Below are positions 52,184-60,829 of a DNA stretch of 64,000 nt, piece by piece. The translations under genes were made by a program, and so were the position numbers. The stretch's first letter is position 1. Each line of letters starts with the position of its first letter. The notes below the pieces were generated by a model, which worked only from the letters and a program-made list of their open reading frames with translations, had not been told where the DNA came from and ran no database searches. Source of the stretch: JAAYYF01 sp040255585 (GTDB lineage: Bacteria > Deinococcota > Deinococci > Deinococcales > Trueperaceae); NCBI GenBank assembly GCA_040255585.1, contig JBDZVI010000002.1, forward strand, positions 30,363 to 94,362, in the 5' to 3' direction.

Positions 52184-52603
52184 TCAGCGAGCCGTGCTGC
52201 GCCGCGCGACGAGCGTGAGCATCACCGTGATCATGATGAACGCCACGAACGCTAGCGTGGGGATCGTGATGAACCCGAACCAGTCGATGTACTTGAGGCT
52301 GCACGGCACGCCGCTCGAGCACACCCCATGGCCGAAGCCGGGGATGCGCTCGACGAGGATGTGGTAGCCGCTCACGAGGATGCCGAGAGCGCTAAGGGGC
52401 AGCGCGTAGCGCACGACCTTCGTGTCCTGCGTGAAGCTCGCGACGCCAAGGATGAGCACGAGCGGGTACATCAGGATGCGCTGGTACCAGCAGAGCGTGC
52501 ACGGCACGAAGTGCCTGATCTCCGAGAAGTACAGCGATCCGAGGGTGGCGACGATCGCCACCAACCAGGCGGGGTAGATGAGGCTCGAAGAGCCTTGTTT
52601 CAC
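52184..52603 (-). CDS. dsbB: Disulfide bond formation protein B (BdbC type)
   Basis: Four-helix membrane oxidase that re-oxidises DsbA and passes electrons to quinone. The 139-residue protein has the redox pair CTLCWYQR in the first periplasmic loop and a second cysteine pair CSSGVPC in the second loop, with four hydrophobic helices. GTG 52603 overlaps the dsbA stop by 4 nt (GTGA); the frame is open further upstream but that part is only dsbA in another frame. Works with the upstream DsbA. Confidence 0.9.
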   Translation of the reverse strand: MKQGSSSLIYPAWLVAIVATLGSLYFSEIRHFVPCTLCWYQRILMYPLVLILGVASFTQDTKVVRYALPLSALGILVSGYHILVERIPGFGHGVCSSGVPCSLKYIDWFGFITIPTLAFVAFIMITVMLTLVARRSTAR

Positions 52604-53241
52604 TGGAGGGCGTTCTCGATCGCGCGTTGGATGTTGGCGACGGTGGGGTTGGAAACTAGCACCCCGTTGACGAGCACGGAGGGCGTGCCGGTGAGGTTGG
52701 CCTGGCGGGCCGCGGCCTCGTCGGCCGTCACGTCGCGCGCCGTCTCGCTGCCGCTCACGCACTGGCGGAGCTGGTCGGCGTTGAGCTGCGGGCCGTACTG
52801 GATGGCGAGGTCGAGGGCACGACTCGTGTTGCGGGCGACGTCGTTCTGCGCGCGCATGAGGATGGGCTCGAGGGTGACGAAGGCGTCGTTGCTCTGCTGG
52901 TACACGCACTCGCCGAGGACGGCGAGGTAGCGCGAGCGCACGGCCGGGTCGATGACGGGGAAGTTCAGGTAGTAGAAGGCGGCCTTGCCGGTGTCTGCGA
53001 ACTCTCGGAGCAGCTGCGGCGCCACGTTCTCGCTGAAGTCCGCACAGTGCGGGCAGAGGAAGTCGATGAAGACGGCTACCTTGACGGGAGCGTCGGCACT
53101 GCCGGCGTGAGGCTGCGAAGCGTAGTCGATGGTGGCGACGGGCGCGGCCGATGACGAGGTCAGGCGCGGCACGATGACGGCGGCCAGCACCACGAGCACG
53201 GCTACGACGATCGTCAACAACGTCAGACGTTGAGAGTTCAT
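52600..53241 (-). CDS. dsbA: Thiol:disulfide oxidoreductase, DsbA/BdbD family
   Basis: A 213-residue exported or membrane-anchored thioredoxin-fold protein that introduces disulfide bonds. An N-terminal hydrophobic helix (about 6-27) is followed by FIDFLCPHCADF (active-site CPHC), a helical insertion and the cis-Pro loop TGTPSVLVNG. Start ATG 53241 is set by the TAGACT -10 7 nt upstream. It is divergent from the quinone oxidoreductase gene with only 25 bp between the start codons. dsbB is translationally coupled downstream. Confidence 0.92.
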   Translation of the reverse strand: MNSQRLTLLTIVVAVLVVLAAVIVPRLTSSSAAPVATIDYASQPHAGSADAPVKVAVFIDFLCPHCADFSENVAPQLLREFADTGKAAFYYLNFPVIDPAVRSRYLAVLGECVYQQSNDAFVTLEPILMRAQNDVARNTSRALDLAIQYGPQLNADQLRQCVSGSETARDVTADEAAARQANLTGTPSVLVNGVLVSNPTVANIQRAIENALQ

Positions 53242-53248
53242 GGTGCGC

Positions 53249-53260
53249 AGTCTATAGGAT
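53249..53260. promoter_or_regulatory. Overlapping divergent -10 elements of dsbA and acuI-like gene
   Basis: Within AGTCTATAGGAT (53249-53260) the minus strand reads TAGACT (53254-53249), 7 nt before the dsbA ATG, and the plus strand reads TAGGAT (53255-53260), 6 nt before the ATG at 53267. The hexamers abut, so only one polymerase can open DNA here at a time. Both mRNAs would be leaderless. Confidence 0.7.
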
Positions 53261-53266
53261 TGACCC

Positions 53267-54280
53267 ATGGCTACCTTCGTTCCCCCCGATACGTACCGCT
53301 CGTTACGTGTGACGCTGGAGAACGGCGCGGCGCGGCGCGAGGTGGTCGACGCGCCTTGGTCGACACTGCCCGACCACGACGTCACGGTGCGCGTGAGCCA
53401 CTCCAGCCTCAACTACAAGGACGCCCTCTCGGCCAGCGGCAACCGCGGGGTGACCCGCGACTACCCGCACACGCCCGGCATAGACGCCGCCGGCACCGTC
53501 GCGGCCTCCCGCGACCCCCGGTTCGCCGAGGGCGACCCCGTGCTCTGCACGGGCTTCGATCTAGGGATGAACACCGCGGGCGGGCTCGCGGAGTACGTGC
53601 GCGTACCTGGCGACTGGCTCGTGCGCCGGCCGACCGGCCTGAGCGCGCATGACGCGATGGCGTTCGGCACGGCCGGTCTCACCGCGGCGCTCGCCGTCGC
53701 TAGGCTGGCGGCGGTCGGCGTCACGGCTGCGCTCGGGCCGGCCGTCGTAACGGGTGCGTCCGGCGGCGTCGGGACCCTAGCCGTGGCCCTCTTGGCCGCC
53801 GAGGGTTACGAGGTCGTGGCCAGCACGGGCAAGGAAGCCGCGGCCGGGCTGTTGCAGCGCCTCGGCGCGGCGCGCACCATCCCCCGGGTGGAGTTGGCAA
53901 GCGAGTCGTCGCGGCCGCTACTGCCTATCAGGTACGCGGGCGGGGTGGACACGGTCGGCGGGATCACGCTCGCCAACCTCATCAAGAGCACGGCGATAGG
54001 CGGCGCCGTCGCCGCATGCGGGCTCGTCGGCGGTTCGGACGTGCCGCTGACCGTGTTCCCGTTCATCCTCCGCGGCGTCGCGCTCCTCGGCGTCGACTCG
54101 CAGCACGCCGGCATGGCCGCACGGCAAGCCGTCTGGGAGCGGCTCGCGACGGACCGCCGGTTGCGCGGCATCGTCCAGGACCCGGAACTCGTGCGGGAGT
54201 TGGGGTTGGACGAGCTCGAGGAGGCGTTCGCCGCGCTGCTCGCCGGCGGCGTGACGGGCCGGATCGTCGTCCGCCTGTAA
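53267..54280 (+). CDS. acuI: YhdH/AcuI-family acrylyl-CoA reductase / quinone oxidoreductase
   Basis: Medium-chain NADPH-dependent reductase of 337 residues, related to AcuI/YhdH, which reduce acrylyl-CoA to propionyl-CoA. It has SHSSLNYKDALSASGNRGV, GIDAAGTVAAS, GTAGLTAALAV, the Rossmann VTGASGGVGTLAVALL and the family-specific end GVDSQHAGMAARQAVWERL. No zinc-binding residues of alcohol dehydrogenases are present. The distant meaB at 59833 is the only sign here of propionyl-CoA metabolism. Symbol given by family; activity is inferred. Confidence 0.85.
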   Translation: MATFVPPDTYRSLRVTLENGAARREVVDAPWSTLPDHDVTVRVSHSSLNYKDALSASGNRGVTRDYPHTPGIDAAGTVAASRDPRFAEGDPVLCTGFDLGMNTAGGLAEYVRVPGDWLVRRPTGLSAHDAMAFGTAGLTAALAVARLAAVGVTAALGPAVVTGASGGVGTLAVALLAAEGYEVVASTGKEAAAGLLQRLGAARTIPRVELASESSRPLLPIRYAGGVDTVGGITLANLIKSTAIGGAVAACGLVGGSDVPLTVFPFILRGVALLGVDSQHAGMAARQAVWERLATDRRLRGIVQDPELVRELGLDELEEAFAALLAGGVTGRIVVRL

Positions 54281-54311
54281 CGCCTCGACCGGCGCGCGGC
54301 GCCCGCGCTGC

Positions 54312-54317
54312 TACACT
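54312..54317 (+). promoter_or_regulatory. Likely -10 of sodA
   Basis: TACACT, same hexamer as in other promoters here, about 70 nt before the sodA ATG. Unlike most of its neighbours sodA would have a leader, and it has a clear SD (AAAGGAG). Confidence 0.4.
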
Positions 54318-54387
54318 CGCGTGACGTAGTCGCGCCGACCTCCCTGCCGGGACGGGTCGCCGCCGAACATCGAAAGGAGCCCCTACC

Positions 54388-54999
54388 ATGGCCTTCAAGC
54401 TTCCCGACCTGCCGTACGCCACCGACGCTCTCGAGCCGAACATCGACGCTCGCACGATGGAGATCCACCACGACAAGCACCACGCGGCCTACACGAACAA
54501 CCTGAACGCCGCCATCGAGAAGCACCCGGAGCTCGCCGACAAGAGCGCCGAGGACCTCGTCAAGAACCTCGCGCAGGTGCCGGACGACATCCGCACGGCC
54601 GTCCAGAACAACGGCGGCGGGTACCTAAACCACAACCTCTTCTGGGAGATCATGGGTCCGAAGGGCGGCGGCGAGCCGAGCGGCGCCCTCGCGAGCGCGA
54701 TAAACGACGCGTTCGGCTCCTTCTCCGCCTTCCAGGAGAAGTTCGCGGCTGCCGCGGCAGGCCGCTTCGGTTCCGGCTGGGCATGGCTGGTCGTCGGCAA
54801 GGACGGTGCCCTCAAGGTCTACTCAACGGCCAACCAGGACTCGCCCCTCATGCAGGGCGACACGCCCGTCCTCGGCCTCGACGTCTGGGAGCACGCCTAC
54901 TACCTCAACTACCAGAACCGGCGCCCCGACTACATCAAGGCGTTCTGGAACGTCGTCGACTGGAACGCGGTCGGCAAGAAGCTCGCCTCGGCGCGCTGA
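54388..54999 (+). CDS. sodA: Superoxide dismutase (Mn/Fe family)
   Basis: Converts superoxide to peroxide and oxygen. The 203-residue protein is the normal length. Metal ligands are seen in EIHHDKHHAAYTNNLN (His), NHNLFWEIM (His) and LDVWEHAYYLNYQNRRPDY (Asp, His). The residues GGGxxxHNLFW and GSGWAWLV fit the manganese form. The ATG has a good SD (AAAGGAG about 10 nt before). A strong terminator follows 20 bp after the stop. Confidence 0.96.
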   Translation: MAFKLPDLPYATDALEPNIDARTMEIHHDKHHAAYTNNLNAAIEKHPELADKSAEDLVKNLAQVPDDIRTAVQNNGGGYLNHNLFWEIMGPKGGGEPSGALASAINDAFGSFSAFQEKFAAAAAGRFGSGWAWLVVGKDGALKVYSTANQDSPLMQGDTPVLGLDVWEHAYYLNYQNRRPDYIKAFWNVVDWNAVGKKLASAR

Positions 55000-55018
55000 C
55001 CCATAGCCTCTAGGCACG

Positions 55019-55049
55019 AGCCCACGCGGACGTTAGTTCCGCGTGGGCT
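55019..55049 (+). terminator. Rho-independent terminator after sodA
   Basis: A perfect 12-bp stem (55019-55030 and 55038-55049, AGCCCACGCGGA and its complement) with a 7-nt loop, followed by TCTTCG. The stem is very GC-rich and the tail T-poor but typical for a high-GC genome. The comEA -10 begins 7 bp later, so it also insulates comEA. Confidence 0.85.
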
Positions 55050-55067
55050 TCTTCGTAGCGTCGCGCT

Positions 55068-55568
55068 ATGCGTGCGCTGCGCCGAGATCTCCTGACCAGG
55101 GTCCTCGTGCTCGTCGGCCTCTGCCTGGCGGCCGCCCTCGGGGTGGGCACTTTCGCCCGGCGGCCAGCGCCGCCGCTGGTCGTGAGGCCGCCCATCACGG
55201 TGGCAGTGTCGGGCGAGGTCGTGCGGCCCGGCATGTACGAGGTCGAGTTCGGGGCGCGTGTCGAGGAGCTGCTGCGGCTGGCCGGGGGCTTCCTGCCCAC
55301 CGCCGCGCGCGGCCTCGTGCAGCTCGCCGCGCCGCTCACGGACGGGCAGAGCGTCGTCGTGCCCGCGCTCGCCGCCCCTGGAGGGACCGAGCGCGTCTCC
55401 CTCAACTCCGCCGACCCCGCCCGGCTGGAGACCTTGCCCGGCATCGGTCCGGCCACGGCGCGGCGCATCGTCGAGCACCGACCCTACGCGCGCATCGATG
55501 ACCTGCTGCGTGTCCCCGGTATCGGCCCCAAGAAACTGGAGCGGCTGAGGGCGCTGGTGACGCTGTGA
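55068..55568 (+). CDS. comEA: Competence DNA-binding protein ComEA
   Basis: Membrane-anchored DNA receptor for natural transformation. The 166-residue protein has an N-terminal helix (about 9-26), an SLBB-like domain (about 44-102; VAVSGEVVRPGMYEV) and a helix-hairpin-helix DNA-binding domain (SLNSADPARLETLPGIGPATARRIVEHRPYARIDDLLRVPGIGPKKLERLRALV, about 111-165). TAGCGT (55056-55061) is 6 nt before the ATG, right after the sodA terminator. Its stop overlaps comEC by 4 nt. Confidence 0.94.
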   Translation: MRALRRDLLTRVLVLVGLCLAAALGVGTFARRPAPPLVVRPPITVAVSGEVVRPGMYEVEFGARVEELLRLAGGFLPTAARGLVQLAAPLTDGQSVVVPALAAPGGTERVSLNSADPARLETLPGIGPATARRIVEHRPYARIDDLLRVPGIGPKKLERLRALVTL

Positions 55569-57901
55569 CGGGCACGTTCGCACCCTGGCCGCTCCCCCTC
55601 GCCGTCGGCGTCGTGCTCGGGGTGGTCGTCACGGCACCGCTCGGTGCGACGGCCACGTGGTCGCTCGCCTTCGTGCTAGCGGCGGTCGGCGCGCTGGCCT
55701 GGCGAAGGGGCGGCTGGCGGTGGCCACACAGGCTGGCGGACACCGGGCTCGCGGGTCTCGCGCCGTTCCTGCCGGTAGTCGCCCTCGCAGCCGCGGCCGG
55801 CGCCGCACGCATGCAGGCCTGGCAGGCCGGGCCGAGCGAGCGTCAGCGGGCCGTCCTCGCCGTGGAGTACGCGGGCGTGGAGTCGGAGTGGCGCGGCCGG
55901 TCGGACGGTGAGTTCCTGCACGCCACGGCGCCCATGGCCGCACGCCTCGCCATCGTCATGCCGGCCGGCGTCCCGACCCCAGTCGGTGAGGTGGTCTTGA
56001 CAGGCACGGCGGAGCCGGCTCCAGGTAAGCGGAACCCCGGGGGCTTCGACTACGCGGCGCACCTGGCGCGGCGCGGCGCGGCGGGGCAACTCTTCGTGCG
56101 CACCGCGGGCGGCGGGAGCAGCGGCACGCTCCGCCTGGTCGACCGGCTGGCTGTGGGGGTAGCCGCGGGCCTGCCGGACCGCGCGGCCGGACTCATGCTC
56201 GCCCTGACGCTAGGCAAGCGCGACGACCTCGGCGACCTGCGCGACGCCTTCGGCGCGGCCGGCATGGCACACCTGCTCGCGCTCTCCGGCCTGCACGTCG
56301 GCGTGCTGCTGCTCGCCCTCGGCAGGTCAGTGAGCCGGTTGCCTCGCGCCCGACTGCCCGTGCTGGCCGCAGCGACCGTGGCGTTCGTGCTACTGGTGGG
56401 CCCCAGCCCGAGCGTGGTGCGCGCGGCCACCATGTCGCTCGCCGCGCTGGCGTCCGCCGCGCTCGGCGCCGGGAGGGCGCATGCGTGGGCGACGCTGGGT
56501 CTCGCGGCGTTGGTCGGTACGTTGACCGCCCCACAGATGGTCTTCGACCTCGGCTTCCAGCTCTCCTACCTCGCGGTGGCGGGCATGCTCGTCTTCCTGC
56601 CGCCGTGGACGAGAGGGCTGGCCCCTCGGGGAGCAGGCGGCCGCTCCCGCCGTGGCGGCGCGCCGTCGAGCGTTCGCGGGTGGGCCGCCTGGCTCGCCGC
56701 CGCGATCGCCAACGGCGGCCTCGTCAGCGTGGCGGCGCAACTGCCCACGCTCTCGCTCGTGGCCGGCACTTTCGGCGGCGTGCCGGTGGCGTCGCCGCTC
56801 GTGAACGTCGTGGCGGTGCCACTGGCGGGCCTGCTCGTGCCGCTCGGCTTCCTTGCCGCCGTCGCCGGGCTCGTGGCCACGCCGTTGGCTGCCCTCGTGA
56901 ACCTGATGACCGGCCCGTTGGCGGCCGCTCTCGTATGGATAGCGGAGCTCGGAGCCCGTCTCCCGTCCGTCTCCTGGGGTGAGATCGGCCCGGTCGGGCA
57001 CGTCGCGTGGGTCGGCGCTTGCGTTGGCATCGCGGCCTGGTCGCACGGTCGGTTGCTTGCCCCCCAGACGCTCGTCGTGCTCTTGATCGCCGGTGTCGGC
57101 ACCTTCGCCCTGACCCCGCGGCAAGCCGTGCCCGACATCTGGTTCCTCGACGTCGGGCAAGGCGACGCCGCCCTGATACGCCTGCCAGGCGGGACCGGCG
57201 TGTTGATAGACGGCGGCGGCACCCCCTTCTCCGACTACGACGTGGGCAGGCGCGTGGTCCTTCCCGCCCTGCGCGCGCTAGGGGTGAGGCGCCTCGACGC
57301 GGTCGTATCGACGCACCCGGACGCGGACCACATCGAGGGGCTCATGACAGTCCTCGCCGCCATGCCCGTCGGGTTGCTGATCACCGGCCCGCCCGCCCCG
57401 GAGGTCGCCCTTGACGTCAGGTTGCGCGACTTGGCCGCCGCGCGGGAGATCAGGGTGCATGAGGCCTGGCGGGGCGAGCACCTCGTCGTAGGTGGCGGTC
57501 GCGTCGTCCTGGACGTCCTCAACCCCGCGCGCGGCCCCGACCCGCCGTCCGGCAACGACGCCTCGGTGGCGCTCGTGCTGCGCGTTGACGGCGTCGCCAG
57601 GGCGCTGTTCCTTGGCGACCTCGGCGTCGCCGTCGAGCCCGAGCTGGCCCTGCCACCCGTCGACGTCCTCATGGTCGGACATCACGGCTCGCGCGGGAGC
57701 ACGAGCGAAGGGCTGGTGCGCGCTGCGAGCCCGTCACTCGCGGTCGTCTCCGTCGGCAGGAACGCGTACGGGCACCCTACGACCGAGGTCCTGGAGCGCC
57801 TCCGGGCGCACGGCGCGACGGTGTTGACGACACTGGAGCGCGGCGCGGTGCGGGTGGGCCTGCGCGGGAGCACGACGTGGTCGAGCATGGTGGGGCCGTG
57901 A
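55565..57901 (+). CDS. comEC: Competence DNA channel ComEC/Rec2
   Basis: Inner-membrane channel for single-stranded DNA uptake, 778 residues. An N-terminal OB-like part with helices is followed by the Competence domain (about 190-480; MAHLLALSGLHVGVLLLALG, LGFQLSYLAVAGMLVF) and a C-terminal metallo-beta-lactamase-like domain (from about 530: DVGQGDAALIRLPGG, STHPDADHIEGL, GHHGSRGSTSEGLV). The MBL His-x-Asp-x-Asp-His site is retained as HPDADH. GTG 55565 overlaps the comEA stop (GTGA). Confidence 0.95.
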   Translation: MTGTFAPWPLPLAVGVVLGVVVTAPLGATATWSLAFVLAAVGALAWRRGGWRWPHRLADTGLAGLAPFLPVVALAAAAGAARMQAWQAGPSERQRAVLAVEYAGVESEWRGRSDGEFLHATAPMAARLAIVMPAGVPTPVGEVVLTGTAEPAPGKRNPGGFDYAAHLARRGAAGQLFVRTAGGGSSGTLRLVDRLAVGVAAGLPDRAAGLMLALTLGKRDDLGDLRDAFGAAGMAHLLALSGLHVGVLLLALGRSVSRLPRARLPVLAAATVAFVLLVGPSPSVVRAATMSLAALASAALGAGRAHAWATLGLAALVGTLTAPQMVFDLGFQLSYLAVAGMLVFLPPWTRGLAPRGAGGRSRRGGAPSSVRGWAAWLAAAIANGGLVSVAAQLPTLSLVAGTFGGVPVASPLVNVVAVPLAGLLVPLGFLAAVAGLVATPLAALVNLMTGPLAAALVWIAELGARLPSVSWGEIGPVGHVAWVGACVGIAAWSHGRLLAPQTLVVLLIAGVGTFALTPRQAVPDIWFLDVGQGDAALIRLPGGTGVLIDGGGTPFSDYDVGRRVVLPALRALGVRRLDAVVSTHPDADHIEGLMTVLAAMPVGLLITGPPAPEVALDVRLRDLAAAREIRVHEAWRGEHLVVGGGRVVLDVLNPARGPDPPSGNDASVALVLRVDGVARALFLGDLGVAVEPELALPPVDVLMVGHHGSRGSTSEGLVRAASPSLAVVSVGRNAYGHPTTEVLERLRAHGATVLTTLERGAVRVGLRGSTTWSSMVGP

Positions 57902-58002
57902 GGTCCGGTCGGGCGGGAGGGCTCGACTGGTTGCTGAGGTTCGCCCGCGTGCGTCGGCAAACTCGGCGGCCGCGCGCGGAGGTGCGTGATAGATTGCACA
58001 CA

Positions 58003-58758
58003 GTGCTGCTGACGGTCCGCGTGCTATCGGAGCAAGGTCCCGTGCGGGTAGAGCTCGCACGCTGGGAAGACCGGCTCGTGGTCGTCAAGCGCCTCCTCGG
58101 CACGCACCCGGTCGCCAGCCAGCGCCTGGAGCGGGAGGCCGCCGTCGTCGGCAGGCTCAGGCACGAGAACATCGTCCCCCTGCTCGGCATCTCCGGCGAC
58201 GCGTCGCTCATCTACGCTTACTGCCCCGGCGTGACGTTGGAAGCCGCCCTAGAGCGGGGACCGCTGCGCCCCCGCCGGGCCATGAAGATCGCGCGGGACA
58301 TCCTGAGCGCCCTCGCCTACGCCCACACCCAGGGAGTCCTGCACCTTGACGTGAAGCCGGCCAACATCCTCGTGAAGGGCGAGACGGCCCTCCTGACGGA
58401 CTTCGGCTTCGCCAAAGACCTGGGCCTCACGGCCATCACCGCCCAGGACATGCTCCTCGGCACCCCGAGCTTCATGGCGCCTGAGCAGTTCAAGGGCGTG
58501 CGCACCGACCACCGCTCGGACCTGTACGCCACGGGCGCGGTCATCTACCACATGCTCACGGGGGCGCCGCCGTTCGGCGGGCAGGTCGTGCGCTGGCTCG
58601 CCGGCGACGACCGGGTGCCGCTCGACCCTCTGCCCGAGTCGGTCGCCCAGTACGGCCCGATCGTCGCCAAGGCGCTGTCGCGCGACCCCGACGACCGGTA
58701 CTCTTGCGCCGAGGAGTTCCTCGCCGCGCTAGAGGACGTCGCCCTGGCCGCGACGTAA
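58003..58758 (+). CDS. Atypical serine/threonine kinase-like protein
   Basis: A 251-residue kinase-fold protein directly after comEC. The ATP Lys is Lys29 (LVVVKRLL), but there is no recognisable glycine-rich loop before it. The catalytic loop is HLDVKPAN (114-121), with Leu in place of the HRD Arg but Asp116, Lys118 and Asn121 kept; DFG is at 133-135 and APE is MAPEQ. No membrane helix or sensor domain. TAGATT (57990-57995) is 7 nt before GTG 58003, so I prefer that start; GTG 57898, overlapping the comEC stop, would add 35 mostly basic residues. Confidence 0.82.
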   Translation: MLLTVRVLSEQGPVRVELARWEDRLVVVKRLLGTHPVASQRLEREAAVVGRLRHENIVPLLGISGDASLIYAYCPGVTLEAALERGPLRPRRAMKIARDILSALAYAHTQGVLHLDVKPANILVKGETALLTDFGFAKDLGLTAITAQDMLLGTPSFMAPEQFKGVRTDHRSDLYATGAVIYHMLTGAPPFGGQVVRWLAGDDRVPLDPLPESVAQYGPIVAKALSRDPDDRYSCAEEFLAALEDVALAAT

Positions 58759-58768
58759 GCTCGACCCG

Positions 58769-59725
58769 ATGATCAGCTCATTCACCGGCGACCCGTTCCT
58801 GGCGCGCCGCGCCGCGCGCGCGGCCATCCACGAGGCCGGCCTGGACCCGGCAGGGGTCACAGAGCTGGGCGAAGGCATGACGGCGCAGACGGTGCTGGAG
58901 CTCGCCAGCCAAGGCGGCCTGTTCACGCAGGCCGCGCTCCTGCTCGACTTCGACGCCGCGTTCCAGGGCCAGGCGGGCGTGAAGCCCCGCAACGAGGTCA
59001 TGAAGGCCCTCGAATCGGTCGGTGACGGCGCCGTCGTGTTCGTCCTCGACCCGAGCGCGACCCCCGCGCGGCAGAAGGCCCTGCAGGCCCTCGGCAAGCA
59101 CACGAACCTCGCGCTGCCACGCGGCGACCAGCTCGCCAGGTGGGTGGCAACCGAGCTGAAGGCGGCCGGCGTCACCTTCGAGCCCGCTGTTGCCGCCTAC
59201 CTGGCCGAGACCTTCGGCGACGACGCCGCCAGCATCGTCTCGGAGATCCAGAAGCTCGCGGTGCTTGACGAGACCATCGGGCTGGAGCGCGCGAAGGCGC
59301 TTGTCAACAGGCTGGCCACCCACTCGGCCTTCGACCTGATCGAGCGCGTCGCCAAGGGCGACGTCGCGGGCAGCGTGCAGATCGCACGCAGCCTGGTCGA
59401 TGGGGGAGAGGCCGTGCCGCGCGTGTTCGGCGCCCTCACGTGGCAGTTCATGCTCGTGGCCAAGGCGGCAGGGTTGCTGCAGCGCCAGGGCGGTCGGCGC
59501 GTGAGCGGGGCCCAGGCGGCCGGCGAGCTCGGCGCGGCGCCCTACGCGGCCGAGAAGGCCCTGCGGCTGGCGACCGGCCTGGACGAGGCCGCCGTGCGCG
59601 AGTGCCTGACCGGGCTGCTGGCGGCCGACGTGGCCGCCAAGTCGGGCGGGGCGCCCGAGTTGGCGTTGGAGGCGGCGGTCATCGATCTGGCGCAGCGGTG
59701 GCGGCGTGCGGGTCAGCGCAGGTGA
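58769..59725 (+). CDS. holA: DNA polymerase III delta subunit
   Basis: Clamp-loader subunit that opens the sliding clamp. The 318-residue protein has the HolA layout: an N-terminal AAA-like domain (ISSFTGDPFLARRAARAAI, ALLLDFDAAF, VVFVLDPSATPARQKALQAL), a middle domain (YLAETFGDDAASIVSEIQKLAV) and the C-terminal collar (FDLIERVAKGDVAGSVQIARSLVDGGEAVPRVFGALTWQFMLVAKAAGLL in blocks). TAAGCT (58756-58761) is 7 nt before the ATG and overlaps the stop of the kinase gene. Confidence 0.93.
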   Translation: MISSFTGDPFLARRAARAAIHEAGLDPAGVTELGEGMTAQTVLELASQGGLFTQAALLLDFDAAFQGQAGVKPRNEVMKALESVGDGAVVFVLDPSATPARQKALQALGKHTNLALPRGDQLARWVATELKAAGVTFEPAVAAYLAETFGDDAASIVSEIQKLAVLDETIGLERAKALVNRLATHSAFDLIERVAKGDVAGSVQIARSLVDGGEAVPRVFGALTWQFMLVAKAAGLLQRQGGRRVSGAQAAGELGAAPYAAEKALRLATGLDEAAVRECLTGLLAADVAAKSGGAPELALEAAVIDLAQRWRRAGQRR

Positions 59726-59832
59726 CGGCGCCTTGTAGGCTCGAAGCCGGCGAAGCGGCCATTCGGTCGTGGCCCGAGTGGCGGTCGTCGGTTCGCCCAG
59801 CCACGGTCGCCGCAGTGGGTTAGCCTCATCCC

Positions 59833-60777
59833 ATGGAAGCGCGGGTGGCGGTGCTCTGGCAGCGGTTGCTGGCCGGCGAGGAGCGGGCCGTCGCCCGCGC
59901 CATCACGCTCGTCGAGTCCGGCGACCCGCTCGGCAGGGAGTTGCTCAAGCGCGCGCGGCCGCTTAGCGGTAGGGCGGCCGTCGTCGGCATCACGGGTTCG
60001 CCGGGCAGCGGCAAGAGCACGCTGACGGACGGTCTTATCGCTGCGGCCCGGGCGGCCGGGCGCAAGGTCGGCGTCGTGGCCATCGACCCGACGTCGCCGT
60101 TCAGCGGCGGGGCGATCCTCGGCGACCGCATCCGCATGACCCGCTGGCACGCGGACGCGGGGGTGTTCATCCGCTCGATGGCGACGCGCGGTCACCTGGG
60201 TGGGCTTGCGGCAGCCACGCTGCAGGTCGTGGCCGTCCTCGACGCGGCGGGGTTCGACACCGTGTTCATAGAGACGGTCGGCGTGGGCCAGTCGGAAGTC
60301 GACATCGTCACGGCGGCCGACACCACGGTCGTCGTGCTGACGCCCGGTCAGGGCGACGCCGTGCAGGCCTTCAAGGCCGGCATCATGGAGATCGCCGACG
60401 TGTTCTGCGTAAACAAGTACGACCACCCGGGCGGCGACCGGCTGCGCAGGGAGATCCGAGCCGCGCAGGAGCTGGGCGACCATCCGGAAGGCTGGCTTCC
60501 TCCCATCGCTATGACAGTAGCGTCGAAGGGCGAGGGCGTCGACGACCTCGTGCGGCTCCTGGACGAGCACCGCGCCCATCTGCTGGCGAGCGGCGGGCTC
60601 GAGCTCGCGCGCAGGCGCAGGGCGCGTTCCGAGGTCAGGGCCGCGCTGAGCGAGAGGTTGCGCCGGGAACTCCTGGACGGCGAGGAGGACGCCGTCGACG
60701 CCGTCCTGGCCGGACGCCTTACGCCAGAGGATGTCGTGGACGACCTGCTCCGCACGCTCGTGGCGGGCGGCGGCTGA
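59833..60777 (+). CDS. meaB: Methylmalonyl-CoA mutase-associated GTPase MeaB
   Basis: G3E-family GTPase chaperone that protects and reloads adenosylcobalamin-dependent methylmalonyl-CoA mutase. The 314-residue protein has the P-loop GSPGSGKST (55-63), the switch block DPTSPFSGGAILGDRIRM, the METVGVGQSE-type motif IETVGVGQSEVD and NKYD for guanine. TAGCCT (59821-59826) lies 6 nt before the ATG. No mutase gene is in the window. The short gap of 107 bp after holA holds no gene. Confidence 0.94.
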   Translation: MEARVAVLWQRLLAGEERAVARAITLVESGDPLGRELLKRARPLSGRAAVVGITGSPGSGKSTLTDGLIAAARAAGRKVGVVAIDPTSPFSGGAILGDRIRMTRWHADAGVFIRSMATRGHLGGLAAATLQVVAVLDAAGFDTVFIETVGVGQSEVDIVTAADTTVVVLTPGQGDAVQAFKAGIMEIADVFCVNKYDHPGGDRLRREIRAAQELGDHPEGWLPPIAMTVASKGEGVDDLVRLLDEHRAHLLASGGLELARRRRARSEVRAALSERLRRELLDGEEDAVDAVLAGRLTPEDVVDDLLRTLVAGGG

Positions 60778-60829
60778 AGTACCGCCGTTCCGCTCCCCGC
60801 GACCGCCGGGCCGCTACACTGACGCCACC

